A DNA stretch of 64,000 nt from Ampelomyces quisqualis (Eukaryota > Ascomycota > Dothideomycetes > Pleosporales > Phaeosphaeriaceae), in NCBI GenBank assembly GCA_018398575.1, contig JAGTXZ010000014.1, positions 434,001 through 498,000 of the forward strand, written 5' to 3'. A model generated the notes under the pieces. That model had not been told where the DNA came from and searched no databases. It saw only the letters and a program-made list of their open reading frames with translations. The first letter of the stretch is position 1; each line of letters opens with the position of its first letter. The translations under genes and the position numbers were made by a program. Positions 10,801 through 21,652 of this stretch are shown here, piece by piece.

Positions 10801-12395
10801 ATGATGCGTCTTCTTTCTCTCCAATGGCTCGTTACGGCGGTCACTGCCCTTGCTTTCAGGCAGTCATCTCAGCTGACCCGAGGCTCAATCGCAGCAGATC
10901 TCCACCAGATCATCTCGCCTGCCTCACAAGCCAGGATAGAGTTCCGAGCCAGATGGAGTCTCTATAATGTTCCTAATCCGGCGGTTGTTGTCAATGTGGC
11001 CTGCGAAAGAGATGTTGCCGCTGTGGTAGGACTCCATTACAACACACCTCGTTAGCCTATCTACTCACGTTGATCAGGTCAAATACTGCACGCAGAAGCG
11101 GATTCCTTTCTTGGCGCAGAATGGTGGAGTTGGATGGGCCAAGACCTTCAACCTCGGTAAGATTGGTGTGCTCATCAATCTTGCGGCGTTGAATGCAGTG
11201 ACCATTGCCAGAGACAAGAAGCAAGCAACCATCGGTGGTGGAGCAGCTATCGGTGATGTATTGCTCGCCGCAAATGCTGCAAGTGCGCTTATCATCACTG
11301 GTAACTGCAACTGTGTTGGTGCAATTGGTGCGCTTTTGGGTGGTGGCTATGGTAATTCTACGCAGCTGAAGTGCAGCAGAGCGCCATCAGCTTACACTTG
11401 CCAGGAAACCTCATGGGCGAGCTTGGCTTCGGTGTTGACAACATCATCTCGTTCCGCGTTGTATTAGCTAGTGGCAAGATTGTGACCGTGTCGAAGACCT
11501 CAAACCCTGACCTGTTCTGGGCCATGCGCGGCGCAGGACCAAACTTTGGTATCGTCATCTCATTGACCATCAACGCGCAGCCAGCAACAGCTGAAGACCG
11601 CACCGCGTACATAAACAACCTCTTCTTCACGCCCGACAAGCTCACCAAAGTCGCACAAGCTATGCAAGATCTTCCTCTCGTACCTGAGCAAAGAATCTAT
11701 TTGGTTCTTACCAGCTCCGGCCCGCCACTCAACGAGCCTTCGATCCTCATCACCGGCTTCCTACGCAAGGGTACCAATGAGACTGGGCGGCGTGCCTTTG
11801 CACCCTTCTACGCTCTCGGCCCGGTCTCCGAGTCCAGCGCAATAACACAATACGAACACTGGAACGACGCCAACATAGGTTTTTGCAGACGTGAAGACCG
11901 CAAGGCAGCATACGGAACGACTATCAACAACATGCAGGCGCAAAATTGGCCTCAGATCTGGGAGTTGTACAAGCAATTCCAGGCAAAGGGCCCAAACACC
12001 GCAGTTCTCATCGAGCGATACAACCTCACCAAAGCCATCTCCGCGCCTTCAGGCTCAGCCGCTTTGAACGAGAAGCTCCGTCGCGAGGCTTTTGCGCAAG
12101 CTATTGTCATCCCGTGGTACACAGATGCGAGTTTAGATGCTGAGGCCGAGAAGTTCGGTGAGAAAGTCAGGGCGCTGTGGAGTTATACACCTAACCCCAA
12201 GAATAATCCGTCGTAAGTAAGAAGACCTTTCTCTCTCGGAATTATCCTTACTAATACCACAGGTACATTAACTTTGCGCATGGAGACGAAACACCCGAGG
12301 CAGTCTATGGCTCAAGCTTACCGAAGTTGAAGCGGGTCAAGAAGCAATACGACCCTTCGGGCGCGTTTAATCAATGGTTCCCAATCAACCCCTGA
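10801..12395 (+). CDS. Secreted FAD-linked oxidoreductase (PCMH-type, BBE-like)
   Basis: Four exons: 10801-11025, 11078-11351, 11405-12212 and 12263-12395, giving 479 residues. The N-terminus (M-M-R-L-L-S-L-Q-W-L-V-T-A-V-T-A-L-A) is a signal peptide. An FAD-binding PCMH domain follows: N-P-A-V-V-V-N-V-A-C, then the flavin-binding loop with N-G-G-V-G-W-A at 90-96, and G-N-C-N-C-V-G-A-I-G at 150-159 leading into G-G-G-Y-G. The third exon continues with N-L-M-G-E-L-G-F-G and R-G-A-G-P-N-F-G. The last exon encodes the BBE C-terminal signature (Y-I-N-F-A, Y-D-P-S-G-A-F-N). Family members oxidise alcohols, sugars, alkaloids or secondary metabolites using O2. The histidine usually following S-G-G is Val93 here, so the His-linked flavin bond is predicted absent, while Cys152/Cys154 remain. 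The substrate cannot be inferred. Confidence 0.9.
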
Positions 12396-12522
12396 ATAAC
12401 TTAGCATTTTAGACGCCGTTTGACGCTCTTGATCATCACATAATAGAACACACCAAACAAAATAGTATGGTTAAATTTATCGCTCCAACATACCAAGCCA
12501 ACCTGAAAGTGCCGTGCTCATG

Positions 12523-12864
12523 CTATCGCACATCATGAACCCTCGCAAATGTCAAATTCTCCACTTCGCTCTCTGCATGCGACATAACACCCGAATCAAT
12601 CCAGTATCCCAAGCCCCAGCCTTTGTCGGGAAACCAGCGCGCAAAGCCGTACATCCTTCTGCTATTGTCTCGAAAGATCGTCGCACCCTGGGAGTTGGTC
12701 CGCATGCATGTGTCGAGTATGTATTGAAGAGCAGCGACTCTCGTTAGAAAGTATCCCGATGGCTTGCCCTTGAGTTCGTACTTGGTTCTGGGTGTGGAGG
12801 CCGGGGTGTCCCATGTCGCGCCCATGAGGACGTGGATGGCTGGTGGTGGTAGGGGAGGATCCAT
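12523..12864 (-). CDS. Small conserved-looking protein of unknown function
   Basis: Open frame of 113 residues from the ATG at 12864. It is convergent with the oxidoreductase, 128 bp away. The body is globular in composition: Y-F-L-T-R-V-A-A-L-Q-Y-I-L-D-T-C-M-R, then F-R-D-N-S-R-R-M-Y-G-F-A-R-W-F-P-D-K-G-W-G-L-G-Y-W-I-D-S-G. There is a Pro-rich start. No signal peptide or membrane helix. The frame stays open upstream of the ATG, so the true start could lie further 5' or in another exon. No function recognised. Confidence 0.55.
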   Translation of the reverse strand: MDPPLPPPAIHVLMGATWDTPASTPRTKYELKGKPSGYFLTRVAALQYILDTCMRTNSQGATIFRDNSRRMYGFARWFPDKGWGLGYWIDSGVMSHAESEVENLTFARVHDVR

Positions 12865-13078
12865 GGTGGTGATCAGTTCGGTTGTGATAGTCAGGGTTGG
12901 CTTCCCTGGTAGTGGGAGATATAGTGCGCTATGTAGAATGTGTGAGTCGTAGGTTTGTTATAGACCGCCTTGATGAGGGCATAACAATCGTGAGGAATTG
13001 CGGTGCGACGAAAGGGCAAGCTGGTCGTGCATGAGCATTTAAATGCGCGTACTTGCAGACGTGGAAAGAGCTTGCAAT

Positions 13079-13948
13079 TCAATCGTCCTGGGGTAGGCTT
13101 TTCACTTCGAAGCTTTGCTCTCCAAATGCGTCCTTGAAGGCAGGAATTTGCTTCTTGGTCAACCAGACCGTTAAAACGGGAGCTTTAATCTTTTGGTTCT
13201 GCCGTTGGTCCTTCTGTCGGACTGGCATGTCAACATCCATAGGCTCGAAGGCTTCATCTTCACTATCTTCGTTTTTCTGTTTGGTTCGGGCCTTTGCGTC
13301 AAGCTTTTCGCTATCTTTTGCGCCAGATGTGACTCTGATCTTCTTTTCCACTTCCACACTCGTCAGCGACGTATACAGCCACCACGTGTTGATTTTGGTG
13401 CCTATCTCTTCGACCATCTTCTTGTCTTTGATGCTTGGAGCAACTACGCGTCTAGCAACATCCAGAATGCTGACCAGCTTCGCAGTTCCATCGCCTTGCG
13501 CCGAGACAGCGATGATTGCGTCAGGCCTAGTCAGTACATCTGGAATTTCAATGGGTTGACTTTCATTCTTATAAGCTCCAAGATACGTCTTCAATCGGTT
13601 GATACCGGATTTGACGTTTTGGTTCTTTGTGAAAACGACCGGGACGATGTTTTGTGTGCCCTGCAGCCGCGCTTGCGAAGAGAGCAAGTCCACTAGTTCA
13701 TCTGGGAGCAAGGTCCACGGCTCGTAAAGCGAAGAGTGGATTGTTGGTACTGGTTGCGCTCGGTCTGTCATCTGATCGGAAATGATGCGAGCCTTGTCCG
13801 TATCCTTTCCTGAATGCTCCGTATCTGCTCCACTAATTGGTAGCGTAGGTCCTTCGCTCGAATATGGTGTCGCTGTTGCGGTGATGCCGCTGCTCTCCTT
13901 TTCGGCGGAAGAAGCGAAAATGTCGCTCATGCGCTTCGCTTTCACCAT
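13079..13948 (-). CDS. Alba-like nucleic-acid-binding protein
   Basis: Intronless; 289 residues from the ATG at 13948, or 283 from the second ATG at 13930 (M-S-D-I-F). After a disordered Ser/Thr-rich N-terminus, residues about 90-220 carry an Alba-type fold: P-V-V-F-T-K-N-Q-N-V-K-S-G-I-N-R-L-K-T-Y-L, P-D-A-I-I-A-V-S-A-Q-G-D-G-T-A-K-L-V-S-I-L-D-V-A-R-R-V-V, and a K-I-N-T-W-W-L-Y-T-S-L segment. The G-D-G/A-K-L-V-S-I spacing matches Alba proteins and the Pop6/Pop7 (Rpp20/Rpp25) subunits of RNase P and MRP. A Lys/Glu-rich linker and a C-terminal segment (P-V-L-T-V-W-L-T-K-K-Q-I-P-A-F-K-D-A-F) follow. I favour an Alba-domain RNA-binding protein. Whether it is a bona fide RNase P subunit is not shown by the sequence. 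Confidence 0.75.
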   Translation of the reverse strand: MVKAKRMSDIFASSAEKESSGITATATPYSSEGPTLPISGADTEHSGKDTDKARIISDQMTDRAQPVPTIHSSLYEPWTLLPDELVDLLSSQARLQGTQNIVPVVFTKNQNVKSGINRLKTYLGAYKNESQPIEIPDVLTRPDAIIAVSAQGDGTAKLVSILDVARRVVAPSIKDKKMVEEIGTKINTWWLYTSLTSVEVEKKIRVTSGAKDSEKLDAKARTKQKNEDSEDEAFEPMDVDMPVRQKDQRQNQKIKAPVLTVWLTKKQIPAFKDAFGEQSFEVKSLPQDD

Positions 13949-14303
13949 ATTCACTTCGGTTCCTTTCCGTTTGATGTAGTTTCCTGGAGTTCGCGATCTT
14001 GTTGTGATTGTGGTGTGTCGGCCAGAGCTGAACGCGTCGAAATCTGAACGCGCCGGGGATAGCAGCCGCGCTAGTTATATCCGAAGTGAGATCAACAGTC
14101 AACTCTGCCACGAACAACTCTTCCTCTGTACCCACAAACAGCAGAACCGTAAGAGTAGCCAAAAATCATCGATATGTCCCGCATGGTAACCTGCTTAGCA
14201 TGTAAGCTCTTCACGTCATGCATATTTGCATCACGCCGAGCGACTCAATTTATCCCTACATACCTCCGCCCTGAAAATTCGACGCGCCTCATACTCAACA
14301 AGA

Positions 14304-15620
14304 TGACTTCCACGACGATGATTGAAGCAGTGGAGCTACAGCACCTACCAGTGATATCTGCATCGTCTTCGGCTGGGCCAAAGGAAAAGCTCGAGTGCAC
14401 CAGTCGCCTTTCGGAGAACAGCGATGCTTTCAGTTCACCAAATGTCTCTGCTGGCGTATCCAGCGCCATGAATCTAAACAACCATTTTTCAGCCATCTGC
14501 CGTCAATTTCCTCGGTAAATTTACGCCAGGAGTTCCTACTGTTGGCCTCCTGATCATCGCATTAACCCTGTTCTTCTAAATCACTGGCAATACTCTGTGT
14601 GAAGTCTCAAATCTGGTGCTGGACTCGTTATTGCTGGCGCTATCGCTAATATTGTAGGTGCGCGATACGCTGAGCTCTGCGGCAAGTTTTCTCTGGGCTG
14701 TTTATCCTGCTCTGTGGATGCACCCGAAGTGGCGTCCAGCTTGTCTTTCTTCGTGCTTTTCGAGGCACAGCGTTAGCAATGTACATCCCGTCTTCGGTGT
14801 CCATGACTACTACTGCTGTACCCGCAAGGAGGGCGCACAATGTGCGCGTCAGACGCTTAGGCTGAGCCAGCCACTAGATGTTCTCCTTTGGAATGGTATT
14901 CGGTGGAATTGTGATCGAGAAAATCGGCTGGCGATCTAATTTCTATTTTCCGGTGGTGCCATTTGACCACCGCTACCACTTCTTGCCAGACACCTTCTGT
15001 GATAAAGATCGAGGATGGATGGCTGAACACAGATAAATTATGACGCAAGTTACGAAAGGAGATCGATGGGGTCGATGGAAGCATGGCCGGTAGTGAATTG
15101 GCATTGCCGTCTTACATTTTCGCGTGAGTTCATCAAACTGTCAATCCGCTAATGTATCCTAAGACTGACATAATACAGAACTGTGAGCGTAGAATTGTTC
15201 GTAATTTGATCGACTACGACTGCCTCGCTGCTTGCTACCAACCTCGTGCTCATACTAGCATTTCCTATTCGAGCACAATATCGTCAACGTAGGGACAATC
15301 CGCTCTGGTTCTTACTTCACTATAGTGGCCTTGTCTTATGGTGCAACGATTCCATCGGGCATTTTTTCCAGCCCGTAGTAAGTAAAGCGTGCAAAGGAAG
15401 CGACCATGGTCACTCACTAGTGACTAGTGTCACGAAGTACAGAATAATTCGACGCTCATTGCATCTCTGTATCTCCCTCCCGAACTCATTACAGGGAGTG
15501 TGTATCAACCTGATTGTCGGCATCTTCTTTCACCGATTGCGTGCGGGGTGGCTGGTCGTGGTCCGCACCACTCATGATGGCATTAGTCGGTCCAAAATGG
15601 AAACACTAAAACCTTGAGCT
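14304..15620 (+). pseudogene. Broken MFS transporter (DHA2, ATR1-like)
   Basis: The region starts with a plausible N-terminus (M-T-S-T-T-M-I-E-A-V-E-L-Q-H-L-P) but then needs repeated frame changes and passes many stops. Fragments in different plus-strand frames match the order expected for a DHA2-type MFS protein of the aminotriazole-resistance group: G-V-P-T-V-G-L-L-I-I-A-L-T-L-F-F, then S-G-L-F-I-L-L-C-G near 14690, then L-V-F-L-R-A-F-R-G-T-A-L-A-M-Y-I-P-S-S-V-S near 14745-14805. These are followed by F-S-F-G-M-V-F-G-G-I-V-I-E-K-I-G-W-R-S-N-F-Y-F near 14880-14950 and L-L-A-T-N-L-V-L-I-L-A-F-P near 15230. Introns cannot explain all breaks. It is the remnant of a drug or solute exporter, non-functional as it stands. 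Exact ends are uncertain. Confidence 0.6.
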
Positions 15621-16594
15621 ATGTTGATAAGTGTTATAAGTGTTAAAGTCGAAGGGGGAAGCGAGTGACCTCTGAACCACGACCGGGCGAAAATTGGAAG
15701 CGCAATCTGCTTGACGAGTTCGTAAAGCTAGACTGAAGACGTAGTCGATTCAAATACCAAATTTGCCGTCTCCCGGCTCTCATATCGTGCCGTTGCACCT
15801 TCACTCAGCCTCCACACAGTTCCTAGTCCGCCGTGTCAACAGATCTACAGAGCTGTGAGTTATCCAGTCCATTGCCAGGGCCCAGCACCGTCTGCAACGT
15901 CTACCCATCCGTGGACGCATCTAAACTAGCACTCCGTATTAGCCAGTACTCGAACACAGCTTCGCTAGAGTCTGCCTTGAAGGCAATCTTTCCTTATTTA
16001 AAGACTGAATGCGAGCTTCGCTTTCCTGGCCTTTGTGATGCAGGAACCATATCACGACAACGTACTGGCTTGAGGTGCAGAAGAACAGATAATGTTCGAA
16101 GTGTAATTGGACATATCATTCGCTGGTTGCTACTGAACTCGTTGCAGCCTTCGGGCCGTCGCGAACAGGGCGTTTTCGACCGGTGATCATGACTGCAGCT
16201 GATTGGGTTCAGGTGGGCTGGATATACACGAGCGGGATGTTGCTCAGCCTCCTTCACCAGAAGTGCACATTTAGAAGATCACTGAAAACATGTCGCTATC
16301 TTGGGCTCTGCAATCTGTGCTTTGTGAGTGTATCTATGATGCGGTGCGCACAGATGACGATGCTGCGCCATGGAGTGATGTGGAGATGGAGATTGAACTC
16401 ACGTAATTATAGAAATGACGCTAAACCTAAAATAAGTCACGTGAGCATAAGCGCGACTACAATACCGTCCAGATCGACCTCAGGATAGACGTCAATTTTT
16501 CAGCCTTGTTGTCTTCAATGTAGTGCGCATTCTCGAGCTGGTGAAATGCTTTGCCTGAGTTCCAGCAACACTTGAAGGTATTTTGGCTTCATCG
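15621..16594. other. Intergenic, about 970 bp
   Basis: Holds unassigned open frames, the longest starting near 15833 with a non-ATG codon; none shows a domain. It is the presumed promoter of the HET-domain gene. Confidence 0.4.
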
Positions 16595-18797
16595 ATGCCT
16601 TTGCCTAAGTCGCTACTGCGACGTTCCATTCGCCGCACCTCCACGTCCTCTTCCACAGGTCAATCTCGACGCGAGCGATGTCGCACGTGTAACAATCTCG
16701 ATCCAAGAGGCCACATAAGTTCTGTGCATCCGGATGATATCGAGAGGAACGCGAAAACGCGGTTGAACCTGATCATCGATGCATTGTCGTTGTCAGAAAC
16801 CAAAGACGTCACAAATCGCGGGTGCAGGTTTTGCAATGTCCTCATACAAGCCTTGGACGTATTCTTCGAGAATTGGCGAGGCGCTCGAGCAAAAATACAC
16901 GTAGAGATCGTGGAGAAAGCTACCATCAAGGTGAGTATTGATGGAGATCGTTACACAGGAGAAGTTATCGAGATATATGCTGGCTCTGGTAGGCAACTCT
17001 TTTCGCTTTATGGTAGACCCTTTCACCTATCCTAAAAAAAATCTGGATATCCTTGCCCCGCTCAAAGGTTTTCACTCGCCAGCTATTGATAGTCTTCTCT
17101 AACATATGTTTCACCGACTTCAGCTTCGCGAGCGCCATGGCCAACGCTTGGTACTGCACATCAAATTCCGACCAACTCTGGATCCGACGATACCTTCAAC
17201 TTCATCCGTCGATGTGTACAAGGCTGCGTCACTAATCCGAAGCATACAGCGTGCAGATTCACTTGTAAGTCGGCAATATCTGTTCCAAAACGCCTTCTAG
17301 ACGTCGGACGCGCTACATCACCGATCCGGCTCGTCGACACTCAAGGCAAAACATTTCAGTATGCTGCTCTCAGCCACTGCTGGGGAACCGGCCTGCGACT
17401 GGCTACAACCAAGTCCAACTGGGCAAAGTTGGCCGCTCAAGTATCTTTTGATACCCTCCCACCACTTTTCCAGGATGCTGTCATTATCACTCGGCAGCTC
17501 GGTTTGCGATACATTTGGATCGACAGTCTGTGTATCATTCAAGATAGCCTACGTGACTGGGAAACAGAATCGTCTAAGATGGGTAGCATTTACCAGAACA
17601 GTTACATCACAATCTCCGCCACAAATTCTGGTGATAGCAACGCGAGATGTCTGAGCGACAGACGAAAGCCGGTGAAGATCCCATACGAGAACACGACTAA
17701 GAGGGAGCTCGCGTTACGTGCAAGAAGGGTAATCGATCACCATCCCAACATTGACCCCAATGGGGGACCGGCAAGGCCCATAGGACCGTTAAGCTCTCGG
17801 GCGTGGTGAGTAATGATTGCATCGATTTCTACTCGCACCATAGACTGACATGACTTCCTTGTTTACTAGGGCGCTGCAAGAACATAGCTTGAGCACGAGA
17901 ATACTGCATTATACCGCAACTGAACTCCTCTTCGAGTGCAAAACTTCCTATCGATGCGAGTGTATGCCAGAGCGCAAAGCCTACCCCACAACACCCTCTT
18001 TGATCCCAAAAGCCGTATCTACGAAGAAAACAAGCGCGGTGTATGAAGCATGGCAACACATTATCGAGAAGTACTCAGCACGGAGCCTCACTGTTCCCTC
18101 GGACAAATTTCCGGCAATCTCTGGTGTTGCAAGCAAGATACAAAAAGCTACTCATTCCGAATACATGGCGGGGTTGTGGAAAGGTAATCTTGCTTCGGAC
18201 CTGCTATGGAGTATACCTCCCTCGGAGTCTGTCACGAATTCATATGCTTTGGATACATGGCGGGCACCGACATTTTCATGGGCAAGTCTTGACACCGCTG
18301 TTACATACACCCACTTGGACGATGAAGAACGTCATGTGTTCACTCCTACAATTGCTTTGCTTACATCAACAACCATACCGAAAGGCCTGAACCCGCTCGG
18401 TACACTATCGGACGCGTCCATCACGATTCGCGGCCCTGTTGTCGAAGCTACCTTGTGCTTCGAGAAGAATCGAGAGGCTCAGAGCTATTTCCTTCTGATC
18501 AAAGGCACCAGTTCGACACCAGTCACGCCTGATTGCTTGCTGGTGGAGACAGGATTCCAAACTGAAGCAACTGGCGAGAAGCAGTTAACAGTACGACGAG
18601 CACAGTTTAGCGAAAGTGCACACAGCTTCAAAGCACCCGTTGTTTGTCTAGGTGTTGGTAGATACGACAATCTCGTGACTGGACTTGTTCTCGGCGTCTC
18701 TGAGCGAGTGCCCACAGCCTGGGAAAGGATCGGCACATTTGCCGCGGGCACAGAGGTCATGCAAAAGGCAAGCGAAAGGGAGATGATCCTCGTATGA
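16595..18797 (+). CDS. HET-domain protein
   Basis: Three exons: 16595-16988, 17124-17805 and 17870-18797, giving 667 residues. Intron 1 is long for this locus (135 nt). The downstream acceptor cgacttcag was chosen because it alone keeps the frame into A-P-W-P-T-L-G and S-D-D-T-F-N-F-I. An N-terminal Cys-rich part (C-R-T-C-N-N-L, G-C-R-F-C-N) precedes the HET core: Y-A-A-L-S-H-C-W-G at about 211-219, F-Q-D-A-V-I-I-T-R-Q-L-G-L-R-Y-I-W-I-D-S-L-C-I-I-Q-D, then W-E-x-E-S-S-K-M-G-S-I-Y-Q-N-S-Y-I-T-I-S-A. The R-A-W-A-L-Q-E end motif spans the second intron. HET proteins mediate cell death in heterokaryon incompatibility; many paralogs have unknown partners. All three core HET blocks are intact, so it is probably functional. 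It sits among broken genes, typical of a fast-evolving neighbourhood. Confidence 0.93.
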
Positions 18798-19862
18798 ATA
18801 CGTCACAATCATGCGGCGTCCCAGAACCCTCGCTGGTTTGAGGATGTCACGTGTTTCCCAGTAATTTTGCCTCGGTCCATCTTGGCGAAACACGCAGCCC
18901 GTCCACTTATCGATGTGCCCACTCCTCATCAGCAACCAGGTCTCTGCCTGAGGTTCATCCCCACATCTGAATGCGCGAGGGGTCTCCGTGATGGCCAACT
19001 AGGCTGAAGTTCTGGTGGAAACCGCATGTTTCATGGTCTACCTCATCTAAATACTTCGTGAAGTCCAGCGATCAAGTGCTCTCTAGTGCTTTACGAGACC
19101 CTCATGTACTCAATTTTTTCGTCGTTCTTTGGCTTTTCTGCTCGCTGGATGATCGTTTCTGTCGTCTGTATACCAGACGTATTTGCAACATATTGCACTC
19201 CGCATTCCTTCTTTCTGTGCTTGTGAGCATCGTGTCCGCTCAAGACACAGACTCGGCTCTTCCAAGCATCGCTATTGTCTCGCCCGATGCTACCATCGAA
19301 CCACCAAGTTTGCTCGCTGCTGTAGTCACACCCACATGGTCCAAATCGGTGTTCCCAAGCACACCTTGCTCGACCGAAGTGGTCGCGCTGCCTATTAGAA
19401 CATCTTCCCCAAAAAGTCCCTTCGAACGAGCAGGGCACTCCGTCATCACCCTGATCCACCGCACTCACCGTACCAACACCTCCATTCAGCGACAACGAAT
19501 ACGCCCCATGCGAAGAAGATGACGTGACTTTGAAGTCTCCAAAAAACCATCTGACATCCCGTTCTCTGGCATTTACCACTTCTTCAGCTTCGAATATCCT
19601 CCATGTACGTACTTTTCGTGCGAATTTTGTTCGTATCAGGTGCGTGAAAAGAAACCCTATCCGCCTCTCCGACCAGAACGCTGCCTGATTTGTTTCGGGA
19701 TTCTTCCCATTTCGATCAAACCTTTTGTATGCAACATATTAAGCCTTCTTTCCAGGACTACCACACAGCCTCAAGGGTGTCACCAGATCGGGATTTGGAT
19801 CATCCATTCGTAACATGTGCCATTTGATCCTACTCAGCGGTGCTGTGCTCGTGCTTGGCCGC
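18798..19862 (+). other. Gene-poor stretch with possible decayed secreted-protein frame
   Basis: Around 19165-19525 the plus strand reads N-I-L-H-S-A-F-L-L-S-V-L-V-S-I-V-S-A-Q-D, which looks like a signal peptide with cleavage site. A Ser/Thr/Pro-rich sequence follows. No in-frame ATG precedes it, and near 19440 the coding character moves to another frame (V-P-T-P-P-F-S-D-N-E-Y-A-P-C-E-E-D-D). This suggests a relic or an unrecognised exon structure. The 162-residue minus-strand frame over the same bases looks like its shadow. Confidence 0.3.
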
Positions 19863-20788
19863 TCAAGCTTCATGATCCAACTTAAACTGTCTATCGGGAA
19901 GTGCGCATAGGCCATGTCCAACTGGAAACAAGAAACGTGAAAACGCCCAAACCAAAAAGAAGGCTGAGCGCTTTCGCACGCCCTGGTTCTGAGCGGGGGA
20001 AAGGAAAAAAATGGTCGAGTCCTGCAGTGACGCGTTCGTGACACTGTCTGTGAAATCTTGACTCGAATGAGCATCGTATTGCTGTAGTGAATTTCCGACG
20101 AACAATTGGGTGCTCTGGAGGGAACGTGAGTTGTCGGCAAGTAGAAATAGGGGAGTTGAAGCGGGGTTTCGAAACGTCGAGGTATTGGATATCTAACATG
20201 TAATCACAGGTCCAACTACGGCACCGATACAACTTACCAAGAAACCCATGTTGTATCTGAGTGCTGAGTCATACCTGGACATCTGGGCTCGTAATCCCAA
20301 AAGCTCGTGTGACAGTGCTGAGTTGTGAAGTATTTCTATTGTACCTGTTTGTTTGTCTAGGGAGGACGCAAAATCCGTGGATTGACATTGTACGATATCC
20401 AACACTGGCTGTAATTCGTCCAGCTCATTCAAGCCCACATCAAACCCAGCACGTTGCAGCGCGTTGCTGAGATTATCCTGTAATCTGCTCAACGTAGCCC
20501 GCAAGCCCGCGCATGTTTCATCCCTGTATAGCCACGCCAGTCTCTTTCGAGTGTTTCGCAAGCGAGCGTTGAGCTTTCCTGGCTGCTTTGTAGTGTTGCA
20601 CTTATCTGCCATGTCTTTCAGCCTTGCCGAAGCCTCCTTGCATGCCGCCAATGCGAGGTGTAGTTACGAAGACGGCGCATGATCTTTGACTTGTCGAAGA
20701 CTTTCGAGTACGCCTTGCAAGACAGCATCGATATCGTCGTCGTGGAAGCCTTTTACTGGACGTAGTTTTTGTACAAGATCTGCCAGGT
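19863..20788 (-). CDS. Helical N-terminal-domain protein, 5' end unresolved
   Basis: Minus strand. The well-supported exons are 20192-19863 and one ending at 20238, joined by a 45-nt intron (gtaagttg...atgttag) in phase 0. The upstream part begins at about 20788, after an acceptor ggcatacag. The central text is amphipathic helix: D-L-A-D-L-V-Q-K-L-R-P-V-K-G, A-C-K-E-A-S-A-R-L-K-D-M-A-D-K, then L-R-A-T-L-S-R-L-Q-D-N-L-S-N-A-L-Q-R-A. This resembles the helical N-terminal domains common on fungal STAND/ankyrin proteins, though no NTPase or repeat domain follows. An in-frame TAA lies at 20664-20666; a 55-nt intron (gtcaaa...gcaag) would remove it in frame. The first exon and start codon are not identified. 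It is either a truncated paralog or a pseudogene. Confidence 0.45.
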
Positions 20789-21652
20789 CTGTATGCCGGG
20801 GAGGTGATGCCTCCCGCGGCGCGGGCCATAGAAAACAGATCAGGCATCCCGAATACCGTAGAAAAGGGACTCACCAGTCCAGCTCGTCAGCAGAGCCGAA
20901 GGGCAACATAGAAGTCTGTGCCGCACAAGGCTAAAAGAAAAAGCCAAGACTATTCTTCACGTTGTAGGCCTGGAAGTCAGCCTGGAGCTTCCTACAAGAA
21001 CCATTGGCGACGAATAGGAGATGTCTTCACCATGCAAGTGTAATCGCGTACCTTCCTCCCAATGACCCCACGCATTCAAAATCAGCAGTAGCAAACATCG
21101 ACTTCAGACCCTCGACTTGAACATGGACGTTTTATCAGCAATAGGATCGTAGATACGTCTGCTTCAATGTCAGGCCAGGCTGACGACGATACATACTAGT
21201 CTGCACACATCGGCTAGTAATTACTAACATTGCGTGCCGCTTTGGTTGCCTGGCGCAGTGGAGTACAGCTATCTTCTGACGCGCACACTACTATTACACA
21301 CAGCCTGATATGCAAACAAAGTAAACGAGCAGGATCAAATTTCGATTCCCCTTGGTGGAAAAAAGCTACGCAAAGTGTATCCAACAGGCATAAACCAAAA
21401 CACCGCGTCGCATCGATACGTAATACCCCAAACGCCCATGCTATGCAAAATACCCGTTTCTCTAGTGATGCTTGTTTCCCACCAATTCCCATATCGTTTT
21501 TCAAAGACGCCTTTCTCGCCCGCATGCATTTGCCATCTTTCAATCAACACAAAAAAGACAAAACATGAGAAAAGCTACCCTCCAGTCCATCCCCTCCTCC
21601 TCCTGACTGTAGCTACATAACCCCACCCACTATTTGCGTCATCGACAGAGTT
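20789..21652. other. Intergenic, about 860 bp
   Basis: Probable first exon or promoter of the minus-strand helical gene, plus the 3' flank of sepH. Nothing else seen. Confidence 0.4.
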
